A DNA stretch of 8,603 nt from Acidimicrobiia bacterium. Its GTDB lineage: Bacteria > Actinomycetota > Acidimicrobiia > Acidimicrobiales > Ilumatobacteraceae. The DNA lies in NCBI GenBank assembly GCA_009926705.1, contig RFOJ01000031.1:1-8603 (forward strand), in the 5' to 3' direction. The position numbers were made by a program, and so were the translations under genes. This document shows positions 1 to 7,077 of the stretch, in pieces (positions within the stretch are counted from its first letter, which is position 1; every line of letters starts with the position of its first letter). A model generated the notes under the pieces. That model saw only the letters and a program-made list of their open reading frames with translations. It had not been told where the DNA came from and did not search any database.

Positions 1-658
1 GCGCCTCGAACTCTGGGTCGCACTTGATCTCGACTCGATCTTCGAGTTGTGCGAAGCCGTGTCGCACGTAGGCCTCGAGTGAGTCGGCGTGCAGCGACGA
101 GAGCGGGGGCTTGGATGAGAAGTTGGCGATGGCATCGGCATAGGAAGGGAAACTGCGCCGACGCCTGCGGGTCACGTCAGCGAGCGGATTCTCCCGAACC
201 GGAGCAGAGCGCACTTCGGGCGGGAAGATGATCGGTTCGAATACGACGAGGGCCGCAAAAAGTGCGGGCTCGCGAAGTGCCGCCATGACGAGTCCGGCCC
301 CGCCCATCGAGTGCCCGACCCCAACCACGCGCCGACCACCATTGCGTTCGACGGTGTCGCGAGCGACGGCGAGTGCATCGTCACCGAAACCCTCCCACGA
401 GAGCTTCCAGCCCGCGGGCGCGACGGTGTCGCCGTAGCCGCGGTAGTCGAACGTGGTGCGGTCATACGCCGACAGTTCTGCTGCGACTGGCGCGAACACC
501 CGACCGTGAAAGCCAGTTGCGTGTGAAAACAGCAGCGCTGGTTGCCGCACTCTGGCCGTTGCGTCTCTTGCCGCACCGCTGTCGACTGCTACTTCGTCGT
601 ACGTCACGACGCGAACACCGTTCGAGGAATCAACGAGTCGTGTCGTGCGGTCGAACAC
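1..658 (-). CDS. alpha/beta hydrolase (3' end cut by window edge)
   Basis: A serine hydrolase of the alpha/beta-hydrolase fold; the substrate (ester, lactone or thioester) cannot be read from sequence. About 219 residues are visible and the C-terminus lies outside the window. Seen: an N-terminal strand followed by HATGFHG (about residues 46-52), the usual oxyanion-hole region; a DYRGYGDT segment typical of the family; and the nucleophile elbow VGHSMGG with Ser117. The catalytic His, which normally lies near the C-terminus, is not in the window. I chose GTG at 658 because no in-frame ATG lies near the N-terminus and a TAGGTT box sits 7 nt upstream, fitting a leaderless transcript; TTG at 667 is the alternative. 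The gene diverges from the acyl-CoA dehydrogenase with only 38 bp between starts. A shifted frame of the same strand gives a 134-residue open reading frame, but it lacks these motifs. Fold assignment is confident, specificity unknown. Confidence 0.88.
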   Translation of the reverse strand, partial: MFDRTTRLVDSSNGVRVVTYDEVAVDSGAARDATARVRQPALLFSHATGFHGRVFAPVAAELSAYDRTTFDYRGYGDTVAPAGWKLSWEGFGDDALAVARDTVERNGGRRVVGVGHSMGGAGLVMAALREPALFAALVVFEPIIFPPEVRSAPVRENPLADVTRRRRRSFPSYADAIANFSSKPPLSSLHADSLEAYVRHGFAQLEDRVEIKCDPEFEA

Positions 659-665
659 GATGCTC

Positions 666-671
666 AACCTA
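666..671 (-). promoter_or_regulatory. putative -10 box of a leaderless promoter for the hydrolase
   Basis: TAGGTT on the minus strand fits the actinobacterial TANNNT -10 pattern and ends 7 nt before the GTG at 658, so transcription could begin at or next to the start codon. No convincing -35 box and no Shine-Dalgarno sequence is visible. Inferred from pattern and spacing only. Confidence 0.4.
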
Positions 672-684
672 TGCGACGCATCGG

Positions 685-690
685 TATGCT
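685..690 (+). promoter_or_regulatory. putative -10 box of a leaderless promoter for the acyl-CoA dehydrogenase
   Basis: TATGCT ends 6 nt before the ATG at 697, placing the expected transcription start on the A of the start codon. There is no Shine-Dalgarno sequence in front of the ATG. Together with the opposite-facing box at 666-671, it makes the 38-bp intergenic region a compact divergent promoter. No clear -35 hexamer is present. Confidence 0.45.
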
Positions 691-696
691 CGCCGC

Positions 697-1893
697 ATGA
701 TCGACATGGCGGCTTCGTTGCTGCCCGGTGATGATCACCCATTCCGTCGTGAGATACGCGAATGGCTCGCACAGCACACGAAGCCCTCGGCCGAACAATT
801 GGCGCGTCGCGGGCTCGTCGCTCCACACTGGCCGCGACCATGGGGTTTGGATGCCTCGCCAATCGAACAGTTGATCGTCGATGACGAGTTGCGGCGTGCA
901 GGCGTGCAGAGACCGGTCAACCCGATCGGCATCGGGTGGGCCGGCCCCACGATCGTGTTCGCCGGCTCGCAGGAGCAGAAAGATCGCTACCTCTTCGACT
1001 TGCTCTCCGGTCGTCACTTCTGGTGTCAGTTGTTCAGCGAACCCGAGAGTGGCAGCGACTTGGCCAGCCTGCGCACCAATGCAGTTCGCGACGGCGACGA
1101 GTGGGTGGTCAACGGACAGAAGATCTGGACGTCCGCCGCGCAGTACGCCGAGTACGGCATCTTGCTTGCTCGCACCAACCCCCAAGCCGACAAACATCAC
1201 GGCATCACGTACTTCATTTGCCCGATGCGCAGCGAGGGCATCGAGATTCGTCCGATCCGCGAGATGACGGGCGGCACCACGTTCAACGAAGTGTTCTTCA
1301 CGAATGTGCGCATACCGCATGCGAACGTCGTCGGCGACGTGCACGACGGGTGGCGTCTCGCTCGGGTGACGCTGAGCAACGAGCGCGTGTCGCTGTCGAC
1401 GGGAGGTGCGTTGTGGGGCAGAGGCCCATCTGCGGAAGACGTCGTTAATGCAGCACGCGCGCTGCGGGCACGTGGCGAGTTGATTGATGCGTCAACGCGT
1501 GACGCTGTAACTCGGCTCTATGAGCGTCATGTTTTGCTCGAGCTCATCCGAATGCGCACGCTGGTGCAGCGAATCGCAGGTGCCGAACCCGGCCCAGAGG
1601 CCAGCGTTCGCAAGATCCTCGCCGACGAACACGGTCAAGAGGTGATGGATGTGGGACTCCGACTGGTCGGGGCTGCCAGCCTTCTGATGGGCGGGGGTGG
1701 GCCGTACGTGCCGCAGGAAGCTGCCATTTTTGCCTCTCGGGAGTGGGCCGAGGGCGCGTTGTTCGCCCGTGCGCTCACCATCGGGGGCGGTACCGGAGAG
1801 GTGCAGCGAAATATTCTCGCAGAACGTGCGCTGGGGTTGCCCCGTGACGCCGCGCCAACTACCTTTTCTGCCCATGGCAACCAAGCGTCGTAA
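697..1893 (+). CDS. acyl-CoA dehydrogenase family protein
   Basis: A flavoprotein of 398 residues, normal length for the family, that should oxidise an acyl-CoA to the 2,3-enoyl-CoA and pass electrons to an ETF. Seen: the N-terminal helical domain (residues 1-105); the middle FAD/substrate signature QLFSEPESGSDLAS (111-124) with WTSAAQYAEYGILLART (144-160); the MTGGTTFNEVFF segment (190-201); and the C-terminal signature TGEVQRNILAERALGLPR. The usual catalytic Glu of medium-chain enzymes (the E of YEGT) is Gly364 here, but Glu229 in SNERVSLSTGG aligns with the alternative base of isovaleryl- and long-chain-type enzymes. I chose ATG 697 because the open frame upstream carries no family sequence and the start has a leaderless-type -10 box; ATG 706 is a minor alternative. 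The last 20 bp overlap the ligase gene, implying an operon. The substrate could be a branched, aromatic or steroid-like acyl-CoA. It could also be one subunit of a heteromeric enzyme. Confidence 0.93.
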   Translation: MIDMAASLLPGDDHPFRREIREWLAQHTKPSAEQLARRGLVAPHWPRPWGLDASPIEQLIVDDELRRAGVQRPVNPIGIGWAGPTIVFAGSQEQKDRYLFDLLSGRHFWCQLFSEPESGSDLASLRTNAVRDGDEWVVNGQKIWTSAAQYAEYGILLARTNPQADKHHGITYFICPMRSEGIEIRPIREMTGGTTFNEVFFTNVRIPHANVVGDVHDGWRLARVTLSNERVSLSTGGALWGRGPSAEDVVNAARALRARGELIDASTRDAVTRLYERHVLLELIRMRTLVQRIAGAEPGPEASVRKILADEHGQEVMDVGLRLVGAASLLMGGGGPYVPQEAAIFASREWAEGALFARALTIGGGTGEVQRNILAERALGLPRDAAPTTFSAHGNQAS

Positions 1894-3691
1894 ACCCACC
1901 AAGAAGAAGTCAGCGAAAAAGGCGAAAAAGAAGGCGTCGAAGAAGAAGCCAGCCGCCAAGAAGAAGGGCAAGAAGAAGCCAGCCCGCAAGCCGGCCAAGA
2001 AGAGCACCAAGAAGAAGGCGTCACGCAGGCCGGCTAAGAAGAGCACCAAGAGGAAGGCGTCGCGCAAGCCAGCGAAGAAGGCCGCCAAGAAGTCGGCCCT
2101 GAAGAAGCCTGCGGCTGCGGCGAAGTCATCGTCCGGCATTGCGACCGTCGCTGGCATCATTCGCACACACGCGAAGAACCTCTCTGGCAAGGTCTCACTT
2201 GTCCAGGGCGATCGCGTCCAGACATGGCAAGAGCTCTACAAGCGCTCCTCCCAGGTCGCCCAGGCGCTGAAGGCGGCGGGCGTGGGAAGCCAAGACCGCG
2301 TCGCGTTCCTTGACAAGAACTCCATTGAGCACTTCGAGGTGTTCTACGGATGTGCGCTGTTGAACGCCGTCAGCGTTGACATCAACTTCCGACTTGCCCC
2401 GCCGGAAGTTGCTTTCATCGTGAACGACGCTCAGGCCAATGTGTTCATCGTCGGCCCCGACTTCGTTCCGGTGCTCGATGCAATCGTCGGCGACCTCAAA
2501 TTCACCAAAAAGATCGTCGTCATCGGTGGGCACTCGACGCACGAGTCGTACGACTCGTGGGTGTCGCGCCACCAGCCGATTGACCCGGGCGTCGAATCCA
2601 AGCCGCACGACGTGGCGTTCCAGCTCTACTCGAGCGGCACGACTGGCCGTCCGAAGGGCGTCATGCTCACGAACGACAACTTCCTCGGCATCCTGCCGAG
2701 TGCCCGCGACTTGTGGGGCATGAATGAGCACGCCGTCAACTTGGTGGCGATGCCGCTCTTCCACATCGGTGGCAGTGGATGGGCGACGGCCGGACAGTAC
2801 AACGGTTGCAAGTCGATCATCCTCCGCGAGACAACGGACATCGGCGGCATGGTGAAGATGATCGGGCAGCACCGCATTACGCACGCGTTCATGGTTCCGG
2901 CGTTGCTCGCGTTCACACTGATGGTGCCCGACATCGACAAGGCCGACTTCTCGAGCCTGAAACTCATCGCGTACGGTGCGTCGCCAATTTCCGAGCAAGT
3001 GTTGGCGGCGTCGCTGAAGACGTTCAAGTGCAACTTCGTGCAGGTGTACGGCCTCACCGAGACCACCGGCGTCGTCACCATGCTGATGCACGAAGACCAT
3101 GACGTCGACGGCCCGAAGAAGCACTTGCTGCGCTCGTGTGGCAAGCCGTCGATGGGCGTCGAGTTGAAGATCGTCGATGAGAGCGGCAAGGAACTTCCTG
3201 CCGGCGAGGTTGGCGAGATCATCATTCGCTCACGCCAGGTGATGAAGGGCTATTGGAACATGCCGCAGGAGACCGCCAAGTCGATTCGCAATGGCTGGTT
3301 CTACACCGGCGATGCGGGTTACAAAGACAAAGAGGGTTACGTCTACATCCACGACCGCGTGAAAGACATGATCGTGTCAGGCGGCGAGAACGTGTACCCG
3401 GCTGAGGTCGAGAACGCGCTCATGAAGCATCCGGCGATCCAGGACGTCGCGGTCATCGGCATCCCCGATGACCGTTGGGGTGAAGTGCCGCTCGCCATCG
3501 TGGTGCGCAAGCCCGGCGTCGAGGTCACCGAAGACGACATCGTCGCCTTCGGCCGCACTCAATTGGCTGGCTTCAAGACACCGAAGAAGGTCGCGTGGGC
3601 CGATGCATTGCCGCGCAACCCGAGCGGCAAGATCCTGAAGAAAGACCTCCGCGCGCCGTATTGGCAAGGTCGCACCCGCCAAGTCAACTGA
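1874..3691 (+). CDS. AMP-forming acyl-CoA ligase with histone-H1-like lysine-rich N-terminal tail
   Basis: A protein of 605 residues that should activate a carboxylic acid to its acyl-CoA through an acyl-AMP intermediate (ANL superfamily, FadD-like). Residues 4-84 are a basic, low-complexity tail with 37 Lys, 7 Arg and no Asp or Glu, resembling histone H1 or the mycobacterial HupB C-terminus. The enzyme core starts near residue 89. Core motifs: the phosphate-binding loop SSGTTGRPKG (253-262), YGLTETTG (392-399), the ribose-binding Asp480 in TGDAGY, hinge DRVKD (494-498), SGGENVYPAEVE, and the catalytic Lys586 in NPSGK. ATG 1874 is chosen because the next in-frame ATG, GTG or TTG is GTG 2282 (residue 137), which would remove part of the core; GTG 1844 upstream would add only 10 residues. 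The ATG overlaps the dehydrogenase end, and translational coupling is likely because no Shine-Dalgarno is evident. Enzyme class is secure; acyl specificity and the tail's job (nucleic acid, polyphosphate or membrane binding) are unknown. Confidence 0.95.
   Translation: MATKRRKPTKKKSAKKAKKKASKKKPAAKKKGKKKPARKPAKKSTKKKASRRPAKKSTKRKASRKPAKKAAKKSALKKPAAAAKSSSGIATVAGIIRTHAKNLSGKVSLVQGDRVQTWQELYKRSSQVAQALKAAGVGSQDRVAFLDKNSIEHFEVFYGCALLNAVSVDINFRLAPPEVAFIVNDAQANVFIVGPDFVPVLDAIVGDLKFTKKIVVIGGHSTHESYDSWVSRHQPIDPGVESKPHDVAFQLYSSGTTGRPKGVMLTNDNFLGILPSARDLWGMNEHAVNLVAMPLFHIGGSGWATAGQYNGCKSIILRETTDIGGMVKMIGQHRITHAFMVPALLAFTLMVPDIDKADFSSLKLIAYGASPISEQVLAASLKTFKCNFVQVYGLTETTGVVTMLMHEDHDVDGPKKHLLRSCGKPSMGVELKIVDESGKELPAGEVGEIIIRSRQVMKGYWNMPQETAKSIRNGWFYTGDAGYKDKEGYVYIHDRVKDMIVSGGENVYPAEVENALMKHPAIQDVAVIGIPDDRWGEVPLAIVVRKPGVEVTEDDIVAFGRTQLAGFKTPKKVAWADALPRNPSGKILKKDLRAPYWQGRTRQVN
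1991..2107 (+). repeat. three 39-bp tandem repeats encoding 13-residue basic units
   Basis: Units lie at 1991-2029, 2030-2068 and 2069-2107, in frame with the ligase, and encode residues 40-52, 53-65 and 66-78. The consensus is PAKKSTKKKASRK. The first two units differ at 4 of 39 bases: two changes are synonymous and two swap Lys and Arg, so charge is unchanged. The third is more diverged (PAKKAAKKSALKK). This fits internal duplication with retention of positive charge. Confidence 0.85.
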
Positions 3692-3819
3692 GCGAAGCCC
3701 GTCGCTCCGGCGACGTGTCGGCTCGGCCGCGACGTGTTGCGTCGACGGTGTTGGTACTCGTGGCGTCGCGGCTGCGGGCTGCCCGACCGCAGGGGTGTGC
3801 GCACTAGGTTCTCCTCATT
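3692..3819. other. intergenic gap between ligase and F420 oxidoreductase genes
   Basis: 128 bp with no plausible gene. It holds two weak inverted repeats: CGTCGC-TCCG-GCGACG at 3700-3715, 8 bp after the ligase stop, and CTGCGG/CCGCAG at 3772-3777 and 3787-3792 with a 9-nt loop. Neither is followed by a T-run, so neither is a convincing intrinsic terminator. The right end carries the likely promoter of the next gene. Confidence 0.5.
3805..3810 (+). promoter_or_regulatory. putative -10 box for the F420 oxidoreductase gene
   Basis: TAGGTT, the same hexamer as in front of the hydrolase gene, ends 9 nt before ATG 3820. The predicted start is near A3817, giving a leader of about 3 nt. No Shine-Dalgarno precedes the ATG (the intervening bases are pyrimidine-rich). 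No good -35 is seen. Confidence 0.4.
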
Positions 3820-4872
3820 ATGAAAATCAGCATGATGATGGGATACGCCGGTGGTTTCGTCGAGGGCGCCAAGCGCGTCGTCGAACTCGAGAGCGCAGGG
3901 CTGGACGTCGTTTGGATTCCTGAGGCCTACAGCTTCGATGCGATCTCGCAGGTGGGGTATCTCGCCGCCGTCACCAAACGAGTAGAAATCGGAACCGGAA
4001 TCATCAATGTGTATTCCCGCACCGCATCGCTCACGGCGATGACTGCCGCGGGCTGCGACTTCGTGTCGAACGGCAGGTTCATCCTCGGTCTCGGTGCGTC
4101 GGGCCCGCAAGTAATCGAAGGCTTCCATGGCATGCCGTACGAAAAGCCGATGCAACGAATTAAGGAATACATCGAAGTGTGCCGCGAGGTGTGGAAGCGC
4201 GAGAAGGCACTCTCGTACGACGGCCAGACGGTGAAGGTACCGCTCCCTGCCGGAGAAGGCACCGGGCTCGGCAAGCCGCTCAAGTTGATCAACCATCCGG
4301 TGCGCGCCGACATTCCGGTGTGGTGGGCGTCGTTGAAGGGCTTGAGCGTGGAAGCCACTGCCGAACTCGCCGACGGCTGGCTGCCGGTATTTTTCGTGCC
4401 CGACAAGTTCGAGAAGGTGTGGGGCAAGGCACTCGCTAAAGGTCGCGCCAAACGCGCTGCCGGTTTGAAACCACTCGAGATTTCTGCCGGCGGTCTCTTG
4501 GCCATCGACGAGTCGCTCGTCGGCGAAGCGAAAGACAAGGTGCTTGATATGGCGCGACCCAACGTGGCGCTCTACGTGGGCGGCATGGGTGCGCGAGGCA
4601 AGAACTTCTACAACGACATCTGCCGTGAGTACGGCTATGAGAAAGAAGCCGCCGAGATCCAAGACCTCTACCTCTCGGGCAAGAAAGACGAAGCGGCGCG
4701 AGCCGTGCCGCGTGAGATGCTCGAGCTCTCGAATCTGGTCGGGCCCGCGGGCTACGTGAAAGAGCGCGTCGCCGCATTCCGTTCAGCTGGCGTGACAATG
4801 CTGTCGGTGAACCCGGTCGGGGCGAATGCGACTACGACGCTCGCCAAGTTGCGCAGCCTCATCGACGCCTGA
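3820..4872 (+). CDS. LLM-class F420-dependent oxidoreductase (Rv3520c-like)
   Basis: A 350-residue luciferase-like TIM-barrel protein expected to use cofactor F420 for hydride transfer to or from an unknown substrate in the cytoplasm. Seen: the N-terminal strand MKISMMMGY; WIPEAYSFDA (32-41); EIGTGIINVYSRT (56-68), a typical cofactor-pocket strand; and NGRFILGLGASGPQV (84-98), the common LLM motif. A long insert with KPLKLINHPVR is followed by IPVWWASL and the ADGWLPVFF strand. Overall it resembles the actinobacterial F420 family typified by Rv3520c, about the same length. ATG 3820 gives the full first strand. The gene stands alone: 128 bp from the ligase upstream, its stop touching the convergent MFS gene's stop. 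FMN use cannot be excluded without alignment. F420 synthesis genes are not in this window. Confidence 0.9.
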   Translation: MKISMMMGYAGGFVEGAKRVVELESAGLDVVWIPEAYSFDAISQVGYLAAVTKRVEIGTGIINVYSRTASLTAMTAAGCDFVSNGRFILGLGASGPQVIEGFHGMPYEKPMQRIKEYIEVCREVWKREKALSYDGQTVKVPLPAGEGTGLGKPLKLINHPVRADIPVWWASLKGLSVEATAELADGWLPVFFVPDKFEKVWGKALAKGRAKRAAGLKPLEISAGGLLAIDESLVGEAKDKVLDMARPNVALYVGGMGARGKNFYNDICREYGYEKEAAEIQDLYLSGKKDEAARAVPREMLELSNLVGPAGYVKERVAAFRSAGVTMLSVNPVGANATTTLAKLRSLIDA

Positions 4873-6093
4873 CTAGGCCTGCAATTTGGCTCGCACGTTG
4901 CGCGTGAGCAGCAGGTAGACCGTCGACGACGCCGCCGCGATCGCACCAAAGATTGCAACGGTTGCCCGAGCACCGACCTGTTCGGAGACGACTCCTGCAG
5001 CCACGCTGCTCAACGCGAGCGACAACGTGATGAGTGCGAAGTCGCCGGCGAGCACGCGACCGCGCATGTCGTCAGGTGCTCGAACCTGCAAACCGTAGGT
5101 GGAAAGCGTCCACTGCGCCCCGCCACCGAGGTGCGCAAACATCACGCATGCGCCAGCGATGATGAGCATCGGCGCCGCGGCCGCCGCTAGGTAGCCGGCA
5201 GAAAAGACGAGGCCGGCCACGCCGCACACGAGCAACACGCGTCGCAGGTCTCCTTTGGCAAAACGCGCTCCGATAATTGGACCGAGCCCAGAACCCACGC
5301 CGCGCGCGCCGAGTAAGAGCCCACGACCTGCGTCGCCCGACGAGAACGCGTCAGCCGCGTACACCGCCAACTGGCTCACCACGCCGGCGCCGATCGCAAA
5401 GGTCATCTTCGACGCGAGGAGCGCGAGAATCGTCGAGTCGCGTCGCGCCAGCTCGATTGCCTCGCGCATGTCGGCAATCGGTCGTACGGGGGCGCGGCTT
5501 GCTCCGCGATCTTCTTGCATCGGTCGTTTGACCATCGCGATGAGACCAGCAGCGATGACGAAGGTCGCTATGTCCGCGATGAACGCTGCCTGACGCCCGA
5601 ACGCCTCGGAAAAAATGCCACCGAGTCCCGCACCGACCGCGAGCATGACACCCCAACTCGAACCAAAGAGCGCGTTTGCGCGGCGCAACTCATCGGGGTC
5701 GCGCGCCAAGTTGGGGACTGCCGCTTCGACTGCGGGTCGGACGAACGCGGCGAATGCGGCGATTAATCCTTGTGAAACGAACGCGAGCCAGATGTGCGTC
5801 TCGCCGATGAAGAGCAACCCGCACGCAGAGACAGCCTGCAGCATCGAAACGACGATGAGTACTTGACGACGGTCGTATCGGTCGGCGACAGGCCCGCCGA
5901 GCGGAGATGCGAGAAATGACGGCAGCGAAAATGCAACGAGCAGTAGCGACACCAAGAACGCAGAGTCCGTCACGTCTTGCACGAGACCTGCGAGTGCCAC
6001 GAACGTGAACCAGTCGCCCATGAACGAAAGGTTTTGTGCGACGAAGAGCAGGCGCAGGTCGCGGTTGTCCCGCAGCACGTTCGGCTTGGGCAT
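4873..6093 (-). CDS. MFS transporter, EntS/MFS_3-like exporter
   Basis: A 406-residue integral membrane protein of the major facilitator superfamily, likely a proton-coupled exporter. Hydrophobic segments are visible at about 14-38, 45-68, 78-97, 101-120, 146-163, 168-188, 222-246, 258-276, 286-306, 309-326, 349-369 and 377-397, consistent with about 12 helices. The cytoplasmic loop GGPVADRYDRR (66-76) is motif A. NLARDPDELRRANALFGSSW (128-147) and APDDMRGRV (339-347) are typical of the enterobactin-exporter-like MFS_3 group. A soluble linker of about 30 residues (190-220) separates the two halves. The ATG lies 8 nt after the upstream flavoprotein gene's stop, so it is the third gene of the minus-strand unit. 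There is no promoter-like box or strong Shine-Dalgarno (only GAAG), which suggests translational coupling. Cargo unknown. Confidence 0.9.
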   Translation of the reverse strand: MPKPNVLRDNRDLRLLFVAQNLSFMGDWFTFVALAGLVQDVTDSAFLVSLLLVAFSLPSFLASPLGGPVADRYDRRQVLIVVSMLQAVSACGLLFIGETHIWLAFVSQGLIAAFAAFVRPAVEAAVPNLARDPDELRRANALFGSSWGVMLAVGAGLGGIFSEAFGRQAAFIADIATFVIAAGLIAMVKRPMQEDRGASRAPVRPIADMREAIELARRDSTILALLASKMTFAIGAGVVSQLAVYAADAFSSGDAGRGLLLGARGVGSGLGPIIGARFAKGDLRRVLLVCGVAGLVFSAGYLAAAAAPMLIIAGACVMFAHLGGGAQWTLSTYGLQVRAPDDMRGRVLAGDFALITLSLALSSVAAGVVSEQVGARATVAIFGAIAAASSTVYLLLTRNVRAKLQA

Positions 6094-6101
6094 GGGTTGC
6101 T

Positions 6102-7070
6102 TCAGCGCCCGGAAAGCTTGCTGACGCGCGCCAACACTGCTTCAGCTTCGTCAACGATGCTGCGCACGAGCTCGCCGGCGGGCACGAGTTCGTTGATTGC
6201 GCCGACGCCCTGGCCGGCGGGGTAGAACTCGCGTGACGGATCGGTGTCGGTGCCGGTTGGGTATCCGAGATGGTTGACACCCGCTTGCATCGATGCGATT
6301 GCCTGCTGCGGGAAGGGCTTGAGCTCGCTCGGGTTCTTGTCGTAGTGGCGAGTCCATTCGTTGGCAACCACGCGGCACGTCTTGCCGGTGTAAGCGCGCG
6401 AGATGGTGGTGCCGTCTTCGTTCGTCGCCAGAAGTGTGTCTTTATATCCGTTCACTGCGCGGGCTTCAGGTGTTGCGATAAAGCGTGTGCCGATCCACAC
6501 GCCGTCGGCGCCGAGTGCGAGTGCGGCGGCGAGCCCACGTCCGTCATAGAGGCCGCCAGCCGCGACAACCGGAACCTTCTCACCAACTGCGTCGACGACT
6601 TGTGGCACGAGGGCCATCGTGGCGACGAGCCCGGTGTGGCCGCCGGCTTCGGTGCCTTGAGCGACGACAAAGTCGCAGCCGCTCGCAACTGCGGCAACTG
6701 CGTGTTTCACCTTGCCGCACATTGACCCGACGAGCACGTTGTTTTTGTGCAGGAGGTCGATCACTTCGCGTGGAACACCGAGACCGGCGACGAAGATCGA
6801 AGCGCCGCCTTCGATTACCGCCTTGATGCCGAGGTCGACTTGGTTGGGTAGGGCCGTGAGCAGATCGACGCCGAACGGTTTCTTTGTTCTCTCACGAACC
6901 AATCTCATCTCCTCAGGAAGTTCGTGGTCGCGCATCGTGGATGCACCGAGCGTGCCGATGCCGCCTGCTTCGCTTACTGCGGCAACGAGCTCGTGGTACG
7001 ACACGCCGCCCATACCTGCCAGCATCACCGGGTGTTCGATGCCGAGCATCTCGGTGAGGCGCGTGCGCAT
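6102..7070 (-). CDS. nitronate monooxygenase / 2-nitropropane dioxygenase family flavoprotein
   Basis: A 322-residue FMN-dependent TIM-barrel enzyme. Family members oxidise alkyl nitronates (such as propionate 3-nitronate) or, in the related FabK branch, reduce enoyl thioesters. Seen: HPVMLAGMGG near residue 13; the AQGTEAGGHTG motif with His145, matching the catalytic His of nitronate monooxygenases; and phosphate-binding stretches VVAAGGLYDGRG (168-179) and LGADGVWIGTRF (186-197). The frame is open up to 7289, but residues before ATG 7070 are Arg/Ser-rich and overlap the upstream gene. ATG 7070 begins the conserved MRTRLTEMLGIEHP start and has a leaderless-type -10 box 7 nt before it. It lies 10 nt after the upstream flavoprotein's stop. 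Specific activity is uncertain: many actinobacterial members of this family sit beside lipid-catabolism genes without a proven substrate. Confidence 0.9.
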   Translation of the reverse strand: MRTRLTEMLGIEHPVMLAGMGGVSYHELVAAVSEAGGIGTLGASTMRDHELPEEMRLVRERTKKPFGVDLLTALPNQVDLGIKAVIEGGASIFVAGLGVPREVIDLLHKNNVLVGSMCGKVKHAVAAVASGCDFVVAQGTEAGGHTGLVATMALVPQVVDAVGEKVPVVAAGGLYDGRGLAAALALGADGVWIGTRFIATPEARAVNGYKDTLLATNEDGTTISRAYTGKTCRVVANEWTRHYDKNPSELKPFPQQAIASMQAGVNHLGYPTGTDTDPSREFYPAGQGVGAINELVPAGELVRSIVDEAEAVLARVSKLSGR

Positions 7071-7077
7071 GCAGGCG

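Noticed and set aside
172..576. 134-residue minus-strand open frame over the hydrolase
   Set aside because: Wrong frame of the same strand. The frame starting at GTG 658 carries GHSMGG and the hydrolase fold; this one carries only Arg/Ser-rich sequence.
373..696. N-terminal extension of the acyl-CoA dehydrogenase to ATG 373
   Set aside because: The 108 extra residues are Arg-rich without family similarity and lie antisense to the hydrolase gene. ATG 697 gives normal family length.
1901..2110. Lysine-rich stretch as a separate small basic DNA-binding protein
   Set aside because: No stop codon separates it from the ligase core and no ATG, GTG or TTG lies in frame until residue 137, so a single fused protein is the simplest reading.
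1492..2190. Minus-strand open frame that looks like a Phe/Leu/Ala-rich membrane protein
   Set aside because: It is the antisense of the lysine-rich tail: AAG read backward gives CTT/TTC-type codons (Leu/Phe). The plus strand has family motifs and a continuous gene; the antisense has none.
3700..3715. Hairpin CGTCGC-TCCG-GCGACG after the ligase stop as a terminator
   Set aside because: A stem of six pairs with no T-run; such repeats are frequent by chance in GC-rich DNA. Mentioned only in the intergenic entry.
2195..4662. Long minus-strand open frames (2195-3124 and 3559-4662)
   Set aside because: Antisense shadows of the ligase and the F420 oxidoreductase. The His/Arg/Val-rich translations have no domain features and the second spans an intergenic gap and two genes.
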